Source: a virus. From it: 64,000 nt of DNA. The stretch spans positions 106,802 to 170,801 of IMG/VR virus record IMGVR_UViG_3300030060_007423; one strand, 5' to 3'. How positions within the stretch are numbered: position 1 is the first letter of the stretch; each line of letters opens with the position of its first letter. The notes below the pieces were generated by a model, which saw nothing but the letters and a program-made list of their open reading frames with translations, ran no database searches and was not told the DNA's origin. Of the stretch, positions 40,731-51,670 are shown one piece after another. The position numbers were made by a program, and so were the translations under genes.

Positions 40731-41858
40731 ATGATATTTAGTACATTTCCACAAAAAGATGCAACGCTTTACGAAGCGACAAGAAGTATGAATACAGGCC
40801 TAGACGCAATTCTTGAATTGACTAAGCATGGCCAAACTTCATCATCTTTACTTGCAAGCGGTTCCGTATTTAACACACGTATTCTTTTACAATTTGATTT
40901 ATCAGAAATATCAAGTTCAATAACTGCAGGCACAATAGGTGCTGATGCAAAATATTATCTAAACTTGTACACATGTGAAGCAAATGATATAGCATCAGAG
41001 TATGCAATAACTGCTCACCCAGTTTCAGAATCTTGGACTATGGGTACAGGCAAATATTTTAACGACCCGGCAACAACAGATGGATGTAGTTGGAAGTATA
41101 GAATAAGTGAGGATGACGGTACAGAATGGAGACAAACTGGATTTACTGTAGGAACAACAGGTTCTGATAATGCGTTTCAATCTGAGCCAGGTGGTGGTAC
41201 ATTTTATACAAGTTCAATATGTAGTCAATCATTTAGTAATGAAACATCAGATGTTCGAATGGATGTGACTGATATTGTTAAGCAATGGATAAGCGGCTCA
41301 ATAGAAAATAATGGATTCTTAATTAAGAGAAGTGGTACAGGTGCAACTTCACAAGAATTTGACACAACGCCATACGGTAGTCTAAAGTTTTTCTCAAGTG
41401 ATACAAATACAGTATACCCACCAAGATTAGAAGCTGCTTGGGATGATAGCTCTCAAGTAACATCAAGCTTAAGTGAATTAACTGAGGATGATATATTGTT
41501 ATATATGAAAAACAACAGAGGAACATATAAGCAAGAAGCAAAGGCAAAATTTAGAGTTACTGGAAGAGAAAGATTTCCTGTTGCAACATATGCAACGTCA
41601 TCCGAAGCATTAACTGTTAAACATTTACCAACCAGTTCTTACTATTCTGTAAAGGATGCTCATAGTGAAGAAACTGTTATTCCTTTTGATACTGGAAGTA
41701 CAAAAATAAGCTGTGATAGTTCAGGAAACTATTTTAAGCTTTGGATGTCAGGATTACAACCAGAAAGATATTATCGATTTGTGTTTAGAGTTGACCGTGA
41801 TGGTGGAAATAGAATAGAATATTTTGATGACAATTATATATTTAAGGTAGTGAGATAG
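40731..41858 (+). CDS. Tail/baseplate protein with DNRLRE-like domain
   Basis: The first ~215 residues fit the DNRLRE (CBM96-like) beta-sandwich: FNTRILLQFDLSEI, AHPVSESWTMGTG and DVRMDVTDIVKQWISGS, then NGFLIKR. This domain usually binds carbohydrate. The last ~130 residues form a second beta domain ending in IEYFDDNYIFKV. It is likely displayed on the baseplate, with possible glycan contact. Confidence 0.7.
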   Translation: MIFSTFPQKDATLYEATRSMNTGLDAILELTKHGQTSSSLLASGSVFNTRILLQFDLSEISSSITAGTIGADAKYYLNLYTCEANDIASEYAITAHPVSESWTMGTGKYFNDPATTDGCSWKYRISEDDGTEWRQTGFTVGTTGSDNAFQSEPGGGTFYTSSICSQSFSNETSDVRMDVTDIVKQWISGSIENNGFLIKRSGTGATSQEFDTTPYGSLKFFSSDTNTVYPPRLEAAWDDSSQVTSSLSELTEDDILLYMKNNRGTYKQEAKAKFRVTGRERFPVATYATSSEALTVKHLPTSSYYSVKDAHSEETVIPFDTGSTKISCDSSGNYFKLWMSGLQPERYYRFVFRVDRDGGNRIEYFDDNYIFKVVR

Positions 41859-41870
41859 GAGTAAATAGTT

Positions 41871-43217
41871 ATGCCAAGTTTAACTCAACTTTTAGGAGCC
41901 TCCCCAACAATAACAACCAATATGTTTGGGTTTCCACAGTGGCTAGGTGGAAAAGGATCATCCAATGCTTGGTATGGTACACCTCCTACACCTCCAATAC
42001 CGGAATCAATTGTTAGAGCATACAATGTAACAACGACCTTTGCAACGGAAAGTTATACTGCTCGTGAAACGGCTGAGCTCGTTAATACAATGGGAGTAGC
42101 AAGAACAGATGGAGTAGGTTCAAATTCAAATGGTGAACCAAACCCAGGACATGGTGTAACGGCACAAGGTGTTGTAATTTCACGTGAAAATGATGGCGGT
42201 GTTTTCAAAATACCAAATGAAAAAGTTTTCTTTGAAAGAACATCATATGCAAATGTATTGGATACTTCTTTCAAAGAATTAAAGCCAGATATTCCAGCTA
42301 TTGAGGCACCTGATGAACCTCCATTTTTACCACCGGTTATGAGATTACGAACCGACGTTGGTGGTGACCCAAAGCCAAGTGGTATTATTGTATATAATGG
42401 AAGATTTTGGGTATTAGGTGAAGACAAGGGTTATTGGGAAAGTACAATTCCAACGTCAACAGGAAAAATGATTGTTGAAGCTGGAGCGTTTGTTGTATTA
42501 TCAGCAGATGCTTGGAGTTATAAAACTGAAGCAGGCCAGGAAATTCGAGATGACTTAACATATGAATGGGTAATTGACGGAACAGTTGTATCAACTGAAC
42601 GTGGTTTAAGAATGTTTGATATTTGGTCTCAAGGTCATGCAAAACCAGGTACTGGTATATTTAGACTTAGTAATGATCCATTTTCACCAAAGTCATATGA
42701 CATAACATTAAAGGTAACAAATAAAGTTGGTACGTCAGTATCACAAATAGGAATAATTGTTTTAGGTGGGGAAGATTCTAGTGGAAATTATATTGACACA
42801 GAAGACTTTATACCATACCAGGATAGAACCGGATTCTATATGAATTTCTATGATAGTACAAGAATCTCAGCACCATACACTGGTACACCTGTTGGTGATG
42901 AAGGATTATTTGAAGTTGTTGTAACTGATGAGCTTTTATATTATCCTAATCAAACAGCAAATCTTTTACCATACACTGGTCCACCGCAATTTAATTTATC
43001 AACAAATGGAACAACTGACTTAGGATCATTTGTTCGTGACCAAGATGGTGTATATTGGTATTGGTCTGGTATCCCAGCAATACAAACAACATATTCAACA
43101 GGTGGAGGTAATTATGCAATTGCAACAAAGGGTGCAGGTAAAGGTACAGGTGTAGGCGGCGGTGATTCATTCTGGTGGAATGAAGGTAGTGACGCAACTA
43201 ATTATAATTTATGGTAA
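41871..43217 (+). CDS. Baseplate/tail structural protein with PKD/Ig-like domain
   Basis: Residues ~223-306 (LTYEWVIDGTVVSTERG..., YDITLKVTNKVGTSV) read as a PKD/Ig-like beta-sandwich. The N-terminal ~190 residues are Pro/Gly-rich and unassigned. The C-terminus is Gly-rich (KGAGKGTGVGGGDSFWW). Such domains decorate tail proteins and can bind cell surfaces. Its position between wedge genes and the large tail protein supports a virion role. Confidence 0.65.
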   Translation: MPSLTQLLGASPTITTNMFGFPQWLGGKGSSNAWYGTPPTPPIPESIVRAYNVTTTFATESYTARETAELVNTMGVARTDGVGSNSNGEPNPGHGVTAQGVVISRENDGGVFKIPNEKVFFERTSYANVLDTSFKELKPDIPAIEAPDEPPFLPPVMRLRTDVGGDPKPSGIIVYNGRFWVLGEDKGYWESTIPTSTGKMIVEAGAFVVLSADAWSYKTEAGQEIRDDLTYEWVIDGTVVSTERGLRMFDIWSQGHAKPGTGIFRLSNDPFSPKSYDITLKVTNKVGTSVSQIGIIVLGGEDSSGNYIDTEDFIPYQDRTGFYMNFYDSTRISAPYTGTPVGDEGLFEVVVTDELLYYPNQTANLLPYTGPPQFNLSTNGTTDLGSFVRDQDGVYWYWSGIPAIQTTYSTGGGNYAIATKGAGKGTGVGGGDSFWWNEGSDATNYNLW

Positions 43218-43228
43218 TGTATTAAAAC

Positions 43229-46200
43229 ATGCAAGATATATTTGGAAATAGAATACTAAAGTATACAGACGATAACATTAAAGTTATTCGTTCACTTGTC
43301 TCTACATCTCAGTTTGGTGAATATGCAAACACTGAAACATCTGGGTCATTAACAGACACAACACCTGACTATATCTTAACAAAAGTTATTAGTGAAGGTG
43401 AAGTATTAGAATCATTTACTGATTTACCATACCAAGTTGTTGAAGGTGAAATACAAGTTGACTTAGCTACCCACTTAAGAAATAAAGGCTATTCAACTGG
43501 AATGTTTGATATTGAAATGTCATTTCATAGAAACGTTGTTGGTTCAAATCTTGATGAAACTGAAGTGGGTACAAATGATAATAAATTATTTGTAAAGGAA
43601 ATATCTCAAAAGAGATTGGAATTAAGACTAAATCCAGTTGCATATTCAGAATTAATATTTGATGAACAGATTGCATTTGGAGATTATGATCCAGTTACAT
43701 CTACAGCAAACACAGTATCAAATCCAGCCCAACCAGAGGAAGGTGCTGGACAAGAAAGTGTTGAAGGAACACCACTAACACAAACTATTGACTTTGAATT
43801 AAACATTGGCGGATATGTTTTACCAATAATAAATAAAGTATTGGACTATATAGCAAATCCAATATCACCATATGATTTATTAATAAAACTTGAAGACAAA
43901 TTACCAGCCGAAATAAAAAAGAATGAAGTTTGTTGGGTATCACGAACACTTGCTGAAAAATTTACAACAAGTATAATTTTAGAATCAACAGCAGAATCAT
44001 CTGAACCATATAATCAACTAGGTCCTGCAAACTTTACGGTGCGAACAGGAACTGTTAGAGGTTCATCAACTGGGTTTGAATCATTTGATGATTTACTTGG
44101 TGCAGAAGATGAACAAAAAACAAGAATAATAAACGAATACTTAAGTGGAAGTTTACAAGGCATAGACCTTGCAATTGACCACAGGAAATATGAAAACTTT
44201 ATACAATTTAGTTCAGCCGAAGAAAGACTTAGAAGTTTTGTACATAAGCTACAACAAATTGAATACTATGATACAAAAATTGCAGCAGTTTCAACAGACT
44301 ACCAAACAATAACTGCATTCACAGCATCAACTGATGTAACAGGTTCTGATTTCTTTTTATCCAATAAGGCAAAGTGGACAAACAAACGAAATGAAATTTT
44401 AGGTACATTTGACCATTATGATAGATACCTATATTACGAATCATCTTCATATGAATCATCTTCATTTGGAGAGTTTACACCAGCAACCTGGCCAAAGGAT
44501 AATTCAACAAAACCATATACCCTTGCACCATCTACTTCTTCAGCTGCACTAGAGTGGTTAGGAAATATACACAGTTCAGATGGTGAAGGAAAGGGACAAC
44601 TACATTCAGCATCATTATTTGATAATGAAAATCCAGCTGCACTTAGAAGTACAATTCCGCAATACCTAATAAATGATCCAGCAAATGATTCATATAAATT
44701 ATTTGTAGACATGGCAGGTCAACATTATGATATATTATTAAATTACATTAAAGGTTTAGGTAAGCTACATGATAGGGATGAAGGTTTAACAACTGGATTG
44801 TCAAAAGATACAATAAGTGAATTACTATCATCATATGGGTGGAATCCACAATTAGGATTTAATGTTGATGCACTTTGGAAATATGTTCTAGGTACAGATA
44901 ATAGTGGTAGTTATCAGGCAACAGAACCTGATGGAACATCTGTTATATTCAATCAAAGTGAGTCATTACCTAGAGACGAAATAAGTAAAGAAATCTTAAA
45001 CAGACTTCTGAACAATTTACCATACATTTATAAAACAAAGGGAACAGAGAGAAGTATAAGGGCTCTAACAAACTGTTATGGTATCCCAGATACTATTTTG
45101 GATATAAATGAATATGGAGGTCCTAGCCGTGATAAAACTGTAAATGTAAAACATAAACGTAAAAAGTTTTCATATGCACTACAGTTTGATGGTGATGATT
45201 CTCAAATTAGTGTTCCTTGGCACCCAGTGACAGGTAGTGATGGATTTTCCGGATGGCCAGTACATCAAGAAATTAGAATCAATTGTTCAGGCTCTAGTGT
45301 AAAAAGAAATCAATCAATTCTTGCAACATCCATGAGTTCAGATACTGGATTTAGAACATTAGATACATTTTCAACTTCAAGTGCAGGTTGGAATCTTTGG
45401 ATGGAACATACAGGTTCATATAGTGCAAGTAGTGACTATGGCCGATTACATTTTTATATTACAGGTAGTAATGAAACAGGCGATTCAGCAGCAACTGCAT
45501 CTTTTACATTTGATACAGCTGCACAAGGTGGTAAGATTACATTCACTTCACTTAAAGCTGATGCAGCAACATCAAGAACAAAAACATATATTGCAATGAC
45601 ATCTTCAGTTGTGAATGGTTCAGTTGCAAGTGGAAAGGTACAGTTTTCAGCATCTGCAACATTAGGTGAAATGGCAAATAACTTTGCAGCTGCCGTGACA
45701 CATAGTAATGGTCATGGTAATAGAATCTCAACAACCGTTGCTGGTGCAAAGGTAACATTGACCCAAGCCTTTTCAGGTTCAGCTGGGAATTTTCCAATAT
45801 CACAATCAGATAATTTTAATGGTATCGTTGCTGGAAATGTACCTGCAGCATTTGTTGCTGGAAAAGATTTACCTGGTAGAATGTTAAGTGCATCAACTGA
45901 TTGGATACCTTTATATAATGGTGATTGGTGGAACATTGGACTAAATACTACAACTGGAATTGAAACACATACAACACGTTCAGGTGCACCAAACGTTTCA
46001 TTCCAAATAACTGCAAAGCTGGCAGCCGACCATGCAGATGGTAAAGTTACGCATAGTGGAAGTGCTGAAATAAGTTTAACCCACATAACATCTCAAAGTT
46101 ATCTTAGAGCTTGGACATACAATAAGAGCATAGCAACAAATAATGAAAGTGCAGTTTTTATTGGTGGTGTAAATGATAGTGAATGGGTATCACATGGAAT

Positions 46201-47983
46201 TCTAAATAAATTTTCAGGTTCTATGCAAGAGTATAGTCAATACACGGAAAGACTAGAAGATGATATATTAGACATTCATACATTGGCACCATCTGCAATT
46301 GTTGGAAATCATTATACATCTTCATATGATACATTGATTAGAAGATTTCCAATGGGAACCGACTTAAATAATTTGAATCATAATACATTTACAATTATAT
46401 CATCAAGTCATCCACAACAATCAAATACAACATATGTAGGATTAGGGTCATCTGTATTTACATCACACGGTTCAGCATCAGGATTTACAGACACTGATAA
46501 TTATGAAACTGTTGATGAATACTATTTTACAACAATGCCAGATATTATTGGTGAAAGACCAATATCTCATAAAATAAGAATTGAGGATAATACATTAACT
46601 TCACAATCACTTCAACCAATATTCACTGGAATAAGTGTTGAAACTAGTTCTTTTGATACTCACCCGGTTGATTCAAATAGGTTAAGCATTGGACTTAGCC
46701 CTTCACAAAACATAAATCTTGATATTGCATATCAGTTTGGTAATCTTTCATTTGATGATTTTGTTGGTGACCCACGTGACGAATGGAAATCTGAATATAC
46801 CACATTATCAACCGTTCAAGATGCATACTTCAAAAAGTTTAGTGGTGCATACAATGTAGGTGCATTTAGTAGATTATTAAAATTCTTTGATAAATCTTTA
46901 TGGCAACAAATTGAAAACTTAGTACCTGCAAGAGCAAATACATTTGTAGGTTTAATTATTGAACCAACAATATTGGAAAGGTCAAAGGTTAAAAGAACTA
47001 AACCTTCATTTGAACACTTATATTATACAGCATCAGTTTCTGTAAGTTGTATTCATACAGCAACTGTACCATCAACAACTACAGTGACAAATAGTGGAAG
47101 TTTATCAACGGCTGCATTTAGTTCACTTGATGACAACATAGATATGTTTGTAAATGATAGTGGTCATAGTTATAAAACACAAGGTTCAATATATAAGTAT
47201 GGTGTTAACACAGGTAGTGGAGCATATGAAACGACACAATCTGTTGAAATGTATGGAGTATTAACATCCGTTACAAGTTCAAGAGTTTCTGAAACATGGC
47301 AAGATTTAGACAAGTTTTTCTATCACCCGTCAAGTTCAGGACAAGATAGACATATAGAAGCAGCATATAGTGCAGCTGCTGATAATTTCTATTCATCATC
47401 TAGAAAATTTGCAGAAGTTCAAGATTATAGACCAAGACAAATTAAAAATTTATATTATGAAGGTGTTAAAATTTTTAGTGAACTTGTAGGACATGCAACA
47501 TCATCAGGTACAGGTTCAGTATATCTTACGTTCCCTTCACACGTTGCGTCAGGTTCAAGATATGCCGAATCAACACAAGTACCAGATGGTCAACCAGTTA
47601 TTGAAATATTTACTGTAAATCCAAACACGGTTGTTGTAGGTGGAACACCAGGACAAGTATCACAGGTACCATCGGCAGTTAACAATCTTAACCTTGCAAA
47701 TCTTACAATGGCACCTCCGTCAATAACTTTGGCAACAGGTAAAGGTGGTATTGCAGGTGTAACTGCTGCCGTGAAAGGTGCAACAAGTGCTGTAGCAAAT
47801 ACGGTTTCAGTTGTTAGTGTTGCACCGGCTCCACCAAGTCCGTATGTTCCTATTGCAACACCGGTTAAAACAGCAGGTTCATCTACATCAACATCTGCTA
47901 AGTCGTCAACGTCAACAGTATCAACAGCTGCTAAGTCGTCAACACCTTCAGCACCAGTTTCATACGCTAAAGGAAAGAGTTAG
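43229..47983 (+). CDS. Very large baseplate/tail structural protein
   Basis: 1,584 residues. Residues ~590-620 (NLPYIYKTKGTERSIRALTN) match the short block of P2 gpI-like/TIGR02242 tail proteins, where a helix pair inserts in the baseplate. Soon after, FDGDDSQISVPWHP starts a region that may hold LamG/ConA-like sandwiches. The last ~60 residues are Ser/Thr/Ala/Lys repeats ending PVSYAKGKS. By size and position it could be the functional counterpart of T4 gp7 or gp10. The start follows an ORF gap of 11 bases. Confidence 0.7.
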   Translation: MQDIFGNRILKYTDDNIKVIRSLVSTSQFGEYANTETSGSLTDTTPDYILTKVISEGEVLESFTDLPYQVVEGEIQVDLATHLRNKGYSTGMFDIEMSFHRNVVGSNLDETEVGTNDNKLFVKEISQKRLELRLNPVAYSELIFDEQIAFGDYDPVTSTANTVSNPAQPEEGAGQESVEGTPLTQTIDFELNIGGYVLPIINKVLDYIANPISPYDLLIKLEDKLPAEIKKNEVCWVSRTLAEKFTTSIILESTAESSEPYNQLGPANFTVRTGTVRGSSTGFESFDDLLGAEDEQKTRIINEYLSGSLQGIDLAIDHRKYENFIQFSSAEERLRSFVHKLQQIEYYDTKIAAVSTDYQTITAFTASTDVTGSDFFLSNKAKWTNKRNEILGTFDHYDRYLYYESSSYESSSFGEFTPATWPKDNSTKPYTLAPSTSSAALEWLGNIHSSDGEGKGQLHSASLFDNENPAALRSTIPQYLINDPANDSYKLFVDMAGQHYDILLNYIKGLGKLHDRDEGLTTGLSKDTISELLSSYGWNPQLGFNVDALWKYVLGTDNSGSYQATEPDGTSVIFNQSESLPRDEISKEILNRLLNNLPYIYKTKGTERSIRALTNCYGIPDTILDINEYGGPSRDKTVNVKHKRKKFSYALQFDGDDSQISVPWHPVTGSDGFSGWPVHQEIRINCSGSSVKRNQSILATSMSSDTGFRTLDTFSTSSAGWNLWMEHTGSYSASSDYGRLHFYITGSNETGDSAATASFTFDTAAQGGKITFTSLKADAATSRTKTYIAMTSSVVNGSVASGKVQFSASATLGEMANNFAAAVTHSNGHGNRISTTVAGAKVTLTQAFSGSAGNFPISQSDNFNGIVAGNVPAAFVAGKDLPGRMLSASTDWIPLYNGDWWNIGLNTTTGIETHTTRSGAPNVSFQITAKLAADHADGKVTHSGSAEISLTHITSQSYLRAWTYNKSIATNNESAVFIGGVNDSEWVSHGILNKFSGSMQEYSQYTERLEDDILDIHTLAPSAIVGNHYTSSYDTLIRRFPMGTDLNNLNHNTFTIISSSHPQQSNTTYVGLGSSVFTSHGSASGFTDTDNYETVDEYYFTTMPDIIGERPISHKIRIEDNTLTSQSLQPIFTGISVETSSFDTHPVDSNRLSIGLSPSQNINLDIAYQFGNLSFDDFVGDPRDEWKSEYTTLSTVQDAYFKKFSGAYNVGAFSRLLKFFDKSLWQQIENLVPARANTFVGLIIEPTILERSKVKRTKPSFEHLYYTASVSVSCIHTATVPSTTTVTNSGSLSTAAFSSLDDNIDMFVNDSGHSYKTQGSIYKYGVNTGSGAYETTQSVEMYGVLTSVTSSRVSETWQDLDKFFYHPSSSGQDRHIEAAYSAAADNFYSSSRKFAEVQDYRPRQIKNLYYEGVKIFSELVGHATSSGTGSVYLTFPSHVASGSRYAESTQVPDGQPVIEIFTVNPNTVVVGGTPGQVSQVPSAVNNLNLANLTMAPPSITLATGKGGIAGVTAAVKGATSAVANTVSVVSVAPAPPSPYVPIATPVKTAGSSTSTSAKSSTSTVSTAAKSSTPSAPVSYAKGKS

Positions 47984-48032
47984 TGGTGAATGAATATATA
48001 TACAATAAAAAGAGATAAATTTAGTTGACAAT

Positions 48033-48047
48033 TATATTTATACTATA
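48033..48047 (+). promoter_or_regulatory. Late-type TATATTTATACTATA promoter-like element
   Basis: TTGACAAT then TATATTTATACTATA in the 87-base gap between two tail genes. The upstream part also resembles the TTTGTCAAT form. Confidence 0.5.
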
Positions 48048-48070
48048 TAGAAATACATTAGGGGATACAA

Positions 48071-48787
48071 ATGGGATATTTAGATAATACATCAGTAACA
48101 GTAGACGCCATCCTTACAAAGAGAGGACGAGAACTTTTAGCTCAAGGCGATGGTAGTTTTAACATAACAAAGTTTGCATTGGCAGATGACGAAATAGATT
48201 ATAGGCTTTATGATTTTTCTCATACAAATGGGTCAAATTATTATGGTGAAGCAATTGAAAGATTGCCATTATTAGAAGCATTTCCAGACGATGATGCTGC
48301 AATGAGGTATAGACTTGTTACCCTAACAAAAAATACAACACAAATTCCAATTGTTGGTGCAGGTGGTGCAACAGCATATACTGTAAATTCTGGACAAGGT
48401 ACATTAACAATATTAAATCCAACAACTACAAATGGAGTTGACCCTACATATACTGCAACAGTAAGTGATACAAATGTATTAACAATTGAAGCATTAGGAA
48501 CTGTAGTTTCTCAACCTGCAAATATGGGAACAGATACAATGGGTAATCCTGTTTCATATGCAAAAGGATCATCAAAGGGTGCTGCCACAATTACAGGTAC
48601 AACAAACGCTGTGCCAGTAACAAATACAGTTGTAACAGGTACAGGTGTAAGTGTACAAGGTACACAGTTTAGATTAACACCAGTTTATAATGCAGTTGAG
48701 GATAAAGTTGCTTCTGTAACAATAACTGGAAATGCAACAGGCGGACAAGTAGTTGTTACATTTACAGTGCTTAAGGCAACAATATAA
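48071..48787 (+). CDS. Tail structural protein
   Basis: The N-terminal ~90 residues (MGYLDNTSVTVDAILTKRGR, ELLAQGDGSFNITKFALADD) form a block I recall from marine T4-like phage tail proteins. The remainder is Thr/Val/Gly-rich beta sequence of low complexity, containing NPVSYAKG, which is shared with the end of the preceding protein. AGGGGATAC precedes the ATG. Confidence 0.65.
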   Translation: MGYLDNTSVTVDAILTKRGRELLAQGDGSFNITKFALADDEIDYRLYDFSHTNGSNYYGEAIERLPLLEAFPDDDAAMRYRLVTLTKNTTQIPIVGAGGATAYTVNSGQGTLTILNPTTTNGVDPTYTATVSDTNVLTIEALGTVVSQPANMGTDTMGNPVSYAKGSSKGAATITGTTNAVPVTNTVVTGTGVSVQGTQFRLTPVYNAVEDKVASVTITGNATGGQVVVTFTVLKATI

Positions 48788-48802
48788 TAAGGAGAGAACA
48801 GA

Positions 48803-49867
48803 ATGTCATTTAAGTTTTTTGACCCAGTAAGTGATATAGTAACAGACATAGCATCTGCAACAGTAACAACAGGACTATTTGGTCCAGGTGATAGTGCAAG
48901 TCTTGGCTTTATGACTCAAAGTTTAACACAAGGTGATGCATCTGCATCGTACTTGGCAGTTTATCAAAAAAATCCATCTTTGGATGATTCAGCTGTACAA
49001 TTTTCAATTGCATTTGGTCATAGAGCTGGAAGTGGTTCTGTAAGACAATCTGGTGCAACTAAAGGCTTTTCACCAACAAGAGCAATATTTCAACAGTATG
49101 CTAGTTTATTAGAAGATGCTCCATCATCAACAGCTGATACTGATATATATGGTGGCTCATTTACATGGGGTACCTCAAATGCTGGTGGTAATGGTGATAC
49201 TGAATTTACATCTTCGTTTTTCATAGCATATAATCGTGCAAGATATAAACAAAATCTTGAAGCAAAAAGTTTTCAACTTTGTTTAAGTGGTTCAGCATAT
49301 AATGTTGGAGGTTTAAGATTAATGGCTGATACATCTACAAAGTATACAGCAAATGGATTAATAAGATTTCCAATTAGGAGTGGTTCAGAAGATAGCCCAG
49401 TTGGAACAACACGAGCTTACGGTTGGATATATCCAGAAGTTGGTGTAGTTGTTTTAGACCCAGGTTCAATTAATGCATCATGTTCAATTGCAACTCCACA
49501 CACAGACAATACAGATGATGGTGTACCATTAAAGGTATTAAAGGCAATACAATCAGGTTCAGGACAAATGACAAATGCACCTCACACGATGCAACAAAGA
49601 GCTGAGGAATCTGTAAAGAGTACATTCTATTTTGTTCGTGCAAACAACGGTGAATTTAATTATAGTCAAAACCCGTCGTTTTCAACAGGGTCAACTGGTG
49701 GAGGTTCATTAAGATATCCTGAATTTATATCAAACCCGTCTACTTACATTACGACAATTGGAATGTATAATGATAATAATGAACTTATTGCAATTGCGAA
49801 ATTAAGTAAGCCACTTGAGAAAAGTTTTAACAGAGAAGCTCTTATTCGTGTAAAACTAGATTATTAA
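48803..49867 (+). CDS. Tail structural protein, paralogous C-terminus with next gene
   Basis: 354 residues, beta-rich. The last ~45 residues (ITTIGMYNDNNELIAIAKLS and onward to RVKLDY) align clearly with the end of the next protein (ITSVGLYNPSNELLAVGKLA ... VVRFDL). This indicates a shared attachment or oligomerisation module. AAGGAGAGAAC is the ribosome site. The exact virion position is unknown. Confidence 0.65.
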   Translation: MSFKFFDPVSDIVTDIASATVTTGLFGPGDSASLGFMTQSLTQGDASASYLAVYQKNPSLDDSAVQFSIAFGHRAGSGSVRQSGATKGFSPTRAIFQQYASLLEDAPSSTADTDIYGGSFTWGTSNAGGNGDTEFTSSFFIAYNRARYKQNLEAKSFQLCLSGSAYNVGGLRLMADTSTKYTANGLIRFPIRSGSEDSPVGTTRAYGWIYPEVGVVVLDPGSINASCSIATPHTDNTDDGVPLKVLKAIQSGSGQMTNAPHTMQQRAEESVKSTFYFVRANNGEFNYSQNPSFSTGSTGGGSLRYPEFISNPSTYITTIGMYNDNNELIAIAKLSKPLEKSFNREALIRVKLDY

Positions 49868-49888
49868 TACACTAAAGGAGGAAATTGA

Positions 49889-51244
49889 ATGTCAGTATTT
49901 AAGGACATACCCTCCGAAGATGTAAGTATAACAACTTATCTCTCTCATAAAAATTGGGAAATAAGTAGTTCAGTAGCAAGTTCATCTTATGGAGTCTTAA
50001 CGTTTTTAGCAAGAAGTGGTTCATTTGGAAAGGCTGAAAATTATACAGCACAAGGTACCACTAATACATACTATAATAAATTAGTTTGGGACTCTATCAA
50101 TCATCAATTCTATAACCCTCACAGAATAACACCAGAGTTTTTAGGTGTTGGTCAAGCATCGGCAAGTGGACAAGGTGACTTAGAATATTTAGATGGCTTT
50201 TTACCAAACACTGTAACCTTTTTGCAGGAATCTGCATCTGTCCTATCTATACCTCAACAATTATATGGTGATGAAATTAAAAAAGGAAGTTTATCTTTAG
50301 AGTCAGGTTCAGTAACACTTAGTGATGTTGACGGTAAAATCATGAGTGCATCTATTGAAGTTGGGGATATATTCTATAAACGAGGAATGGTTGTTATCAC
50401 ACACCCATCAGCATCTGTACAAGATACACTTAATACTTACAATTTAAGATTTAAGGCTAGTCATCCAATTACACAACGTGAATATACTTGCAGAATTATG
50501 GACAATGAATATAACCATACATTCAATCCAACTGCTAGAAATATTGATAATTTTGTTAGAACACGAGATGATTCTCACGTAACTGCTGGTACTAAAATAG
50601 ATTTAGATTTGGCAACACCAATATTTGGAACAACTATTTTTGGAGATAGTGGGTCAATAAATAATATTGGAGAAAGAACAGCTATTGGTGATCTTTCATT
50701 ACAAACTTCATCAGGAAGTACTTCATTAAAAATTGCTACGACTGGAAATTCAACCGCATTCTTTATACCATTTAATACAACATATAATGATGCAGCAGCA
50801 TTTCCAAACACAAAAGAAACGCACTACGCATTAAGATTTAATTATGCTTATGGTAGTGGTAGTTTTAAGGTTAGATTAATTTCAAAATCAGGTGGACCAG
50901 TTGATACACTATTAACATTAACAGGTAGTAATAATGGAAATGAAATTACAACAACATTTACATCATCTGAAAATCACCTTTCATCAATAAGATTTGTACC
51001 ACAACAAAGTGGGTCATATGGTTTAATAGACAATGTTAAACTTGAAGAGATAACTCCAAACTCAACACAAGAGCGTTCAGAAAAATTAAAAGGGTTTACA
51101 TCAAGTTCAACATGGACCCCATACATAACTTCTGTTGGTTTATATAATCCTTCAAATGAATTATTGGCTGTAGGTAAACTTGCAATACCTACAAAAAAAT
51201 CTATGGATTATGACATATCAATTGTTGTTAGGTTTGATTTATAA
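49889..51244 (+). CDS. Tail structural protein, paralogous C-terminus with previous gene
   Basis: 451 residues. The N-terminal part (DIPSEDVSITTYLSHKNWEI) is distinct from the previous protein, a jelly-roll-like region lies around residues 250-390, and the last ~45 residues are the shared module. AAAGGAGGAAATTG is one of the best ribosome sites here. Probably another decoration or fibre-network component. Confidence 0.65.
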   Translation: MSVFKDIPSEDVSITTYLSHKNWEISSSVASSSYGVLTFLARSGSFGKAENYTAQGTTNTYYNKLVWDSINHQFYNPHRITPEFLGVGQASASGQGDLEYLDGFLPNTVTFLQESASVLSIPQQLYGDEIKKGSLSLESGSVTLSDVDGKIMSASIEVGDIFYKRGMVVITHPSASVQDTLNTYNLRFKASHPITQREYTCRIMDNEYNHTFNPTARNIDNFVRTRDDSHVTAGTKIDLDLATPIFGTTIFGDSGSINNIGERTAIGDLSLQTSSGSTSLKIATTGNSTAFFIPFNTTYNDAAAFPNTKETHYALRFNYAYGSGSFKVRLISKSGGPVDTLLTLTGSNNGNEITTTFTSSENHLSSIRFVPQQSGSYGLIDNVKLEEITPNSTQERSEKLKGFTSSSTWTPYITSVGLYNPSNELLAVGKLAIPTKKSMDYDISIVVRFDL

Positions 51245-51261
51245 ATAATAGGAAATAAGTT

Positions 51262-51666
51262 ATGGCTTGGAGAAGCAAATCAAAAGTTCGTCAGAACGCA
51301 ATAAAGCATGGTTATAGAAGTGGGTTTGAACATAAAGTTGCAGACCAACTAACTGAATCCAAAACAAAATTTGAATATGAAACTACAGTTATTGGTTATA
51401 TTAAACCACAAACAAATCATACATATACAATAGACTTTACATTGCCAAATGGTATACTTGTTGAAACAAAGGGAAGGTGGGTATTGGAGGACCGTAAAAA
51501 ACATTTACTAATAAAGGAACAACATCCAGAATTAGATATACGAATTGTATTTCAAAGTGCAAAAGGTAAAATTAGAAAAGGTAGTAAAACAACATATGCT
51601 GATTTTTGCGACAAGCATGGTATAATTTGGGCAGAAAAAGAAATTCCAAAATCTTGGCTCAAATAA
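51262..51666 (+). CDS. T7 endonuclease I-like Holliday-junction resolvase
   Basis: SGFEHKVADQL supplies E23, YTIDFTLPNG supplies D58 and VETKG supplies E68-x-K70. This is the same E...D...E-x-K set and spacing as the T7 endonuclease I nuclease core. The 134-residue length is near T7's 149. It resolves branched DNA before packaging, a role played by gp49 in T4. It starts the DNA-recombination cluster. Confidence 0.85.
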   Translation: MAWRSKSKVRQNAIKHGYRSGFEHKVADQLTESKTKFEYETTVIGYIKPQTNHTYTIDFTLPNGILVETKGRWVLEDRKKHLLIKEQHPELDIRIVFQSAKGKIRKGSKTTYADFCDKHGIIWAEKEIPKSWLK

Positions 51667-51670
51667 TTTT

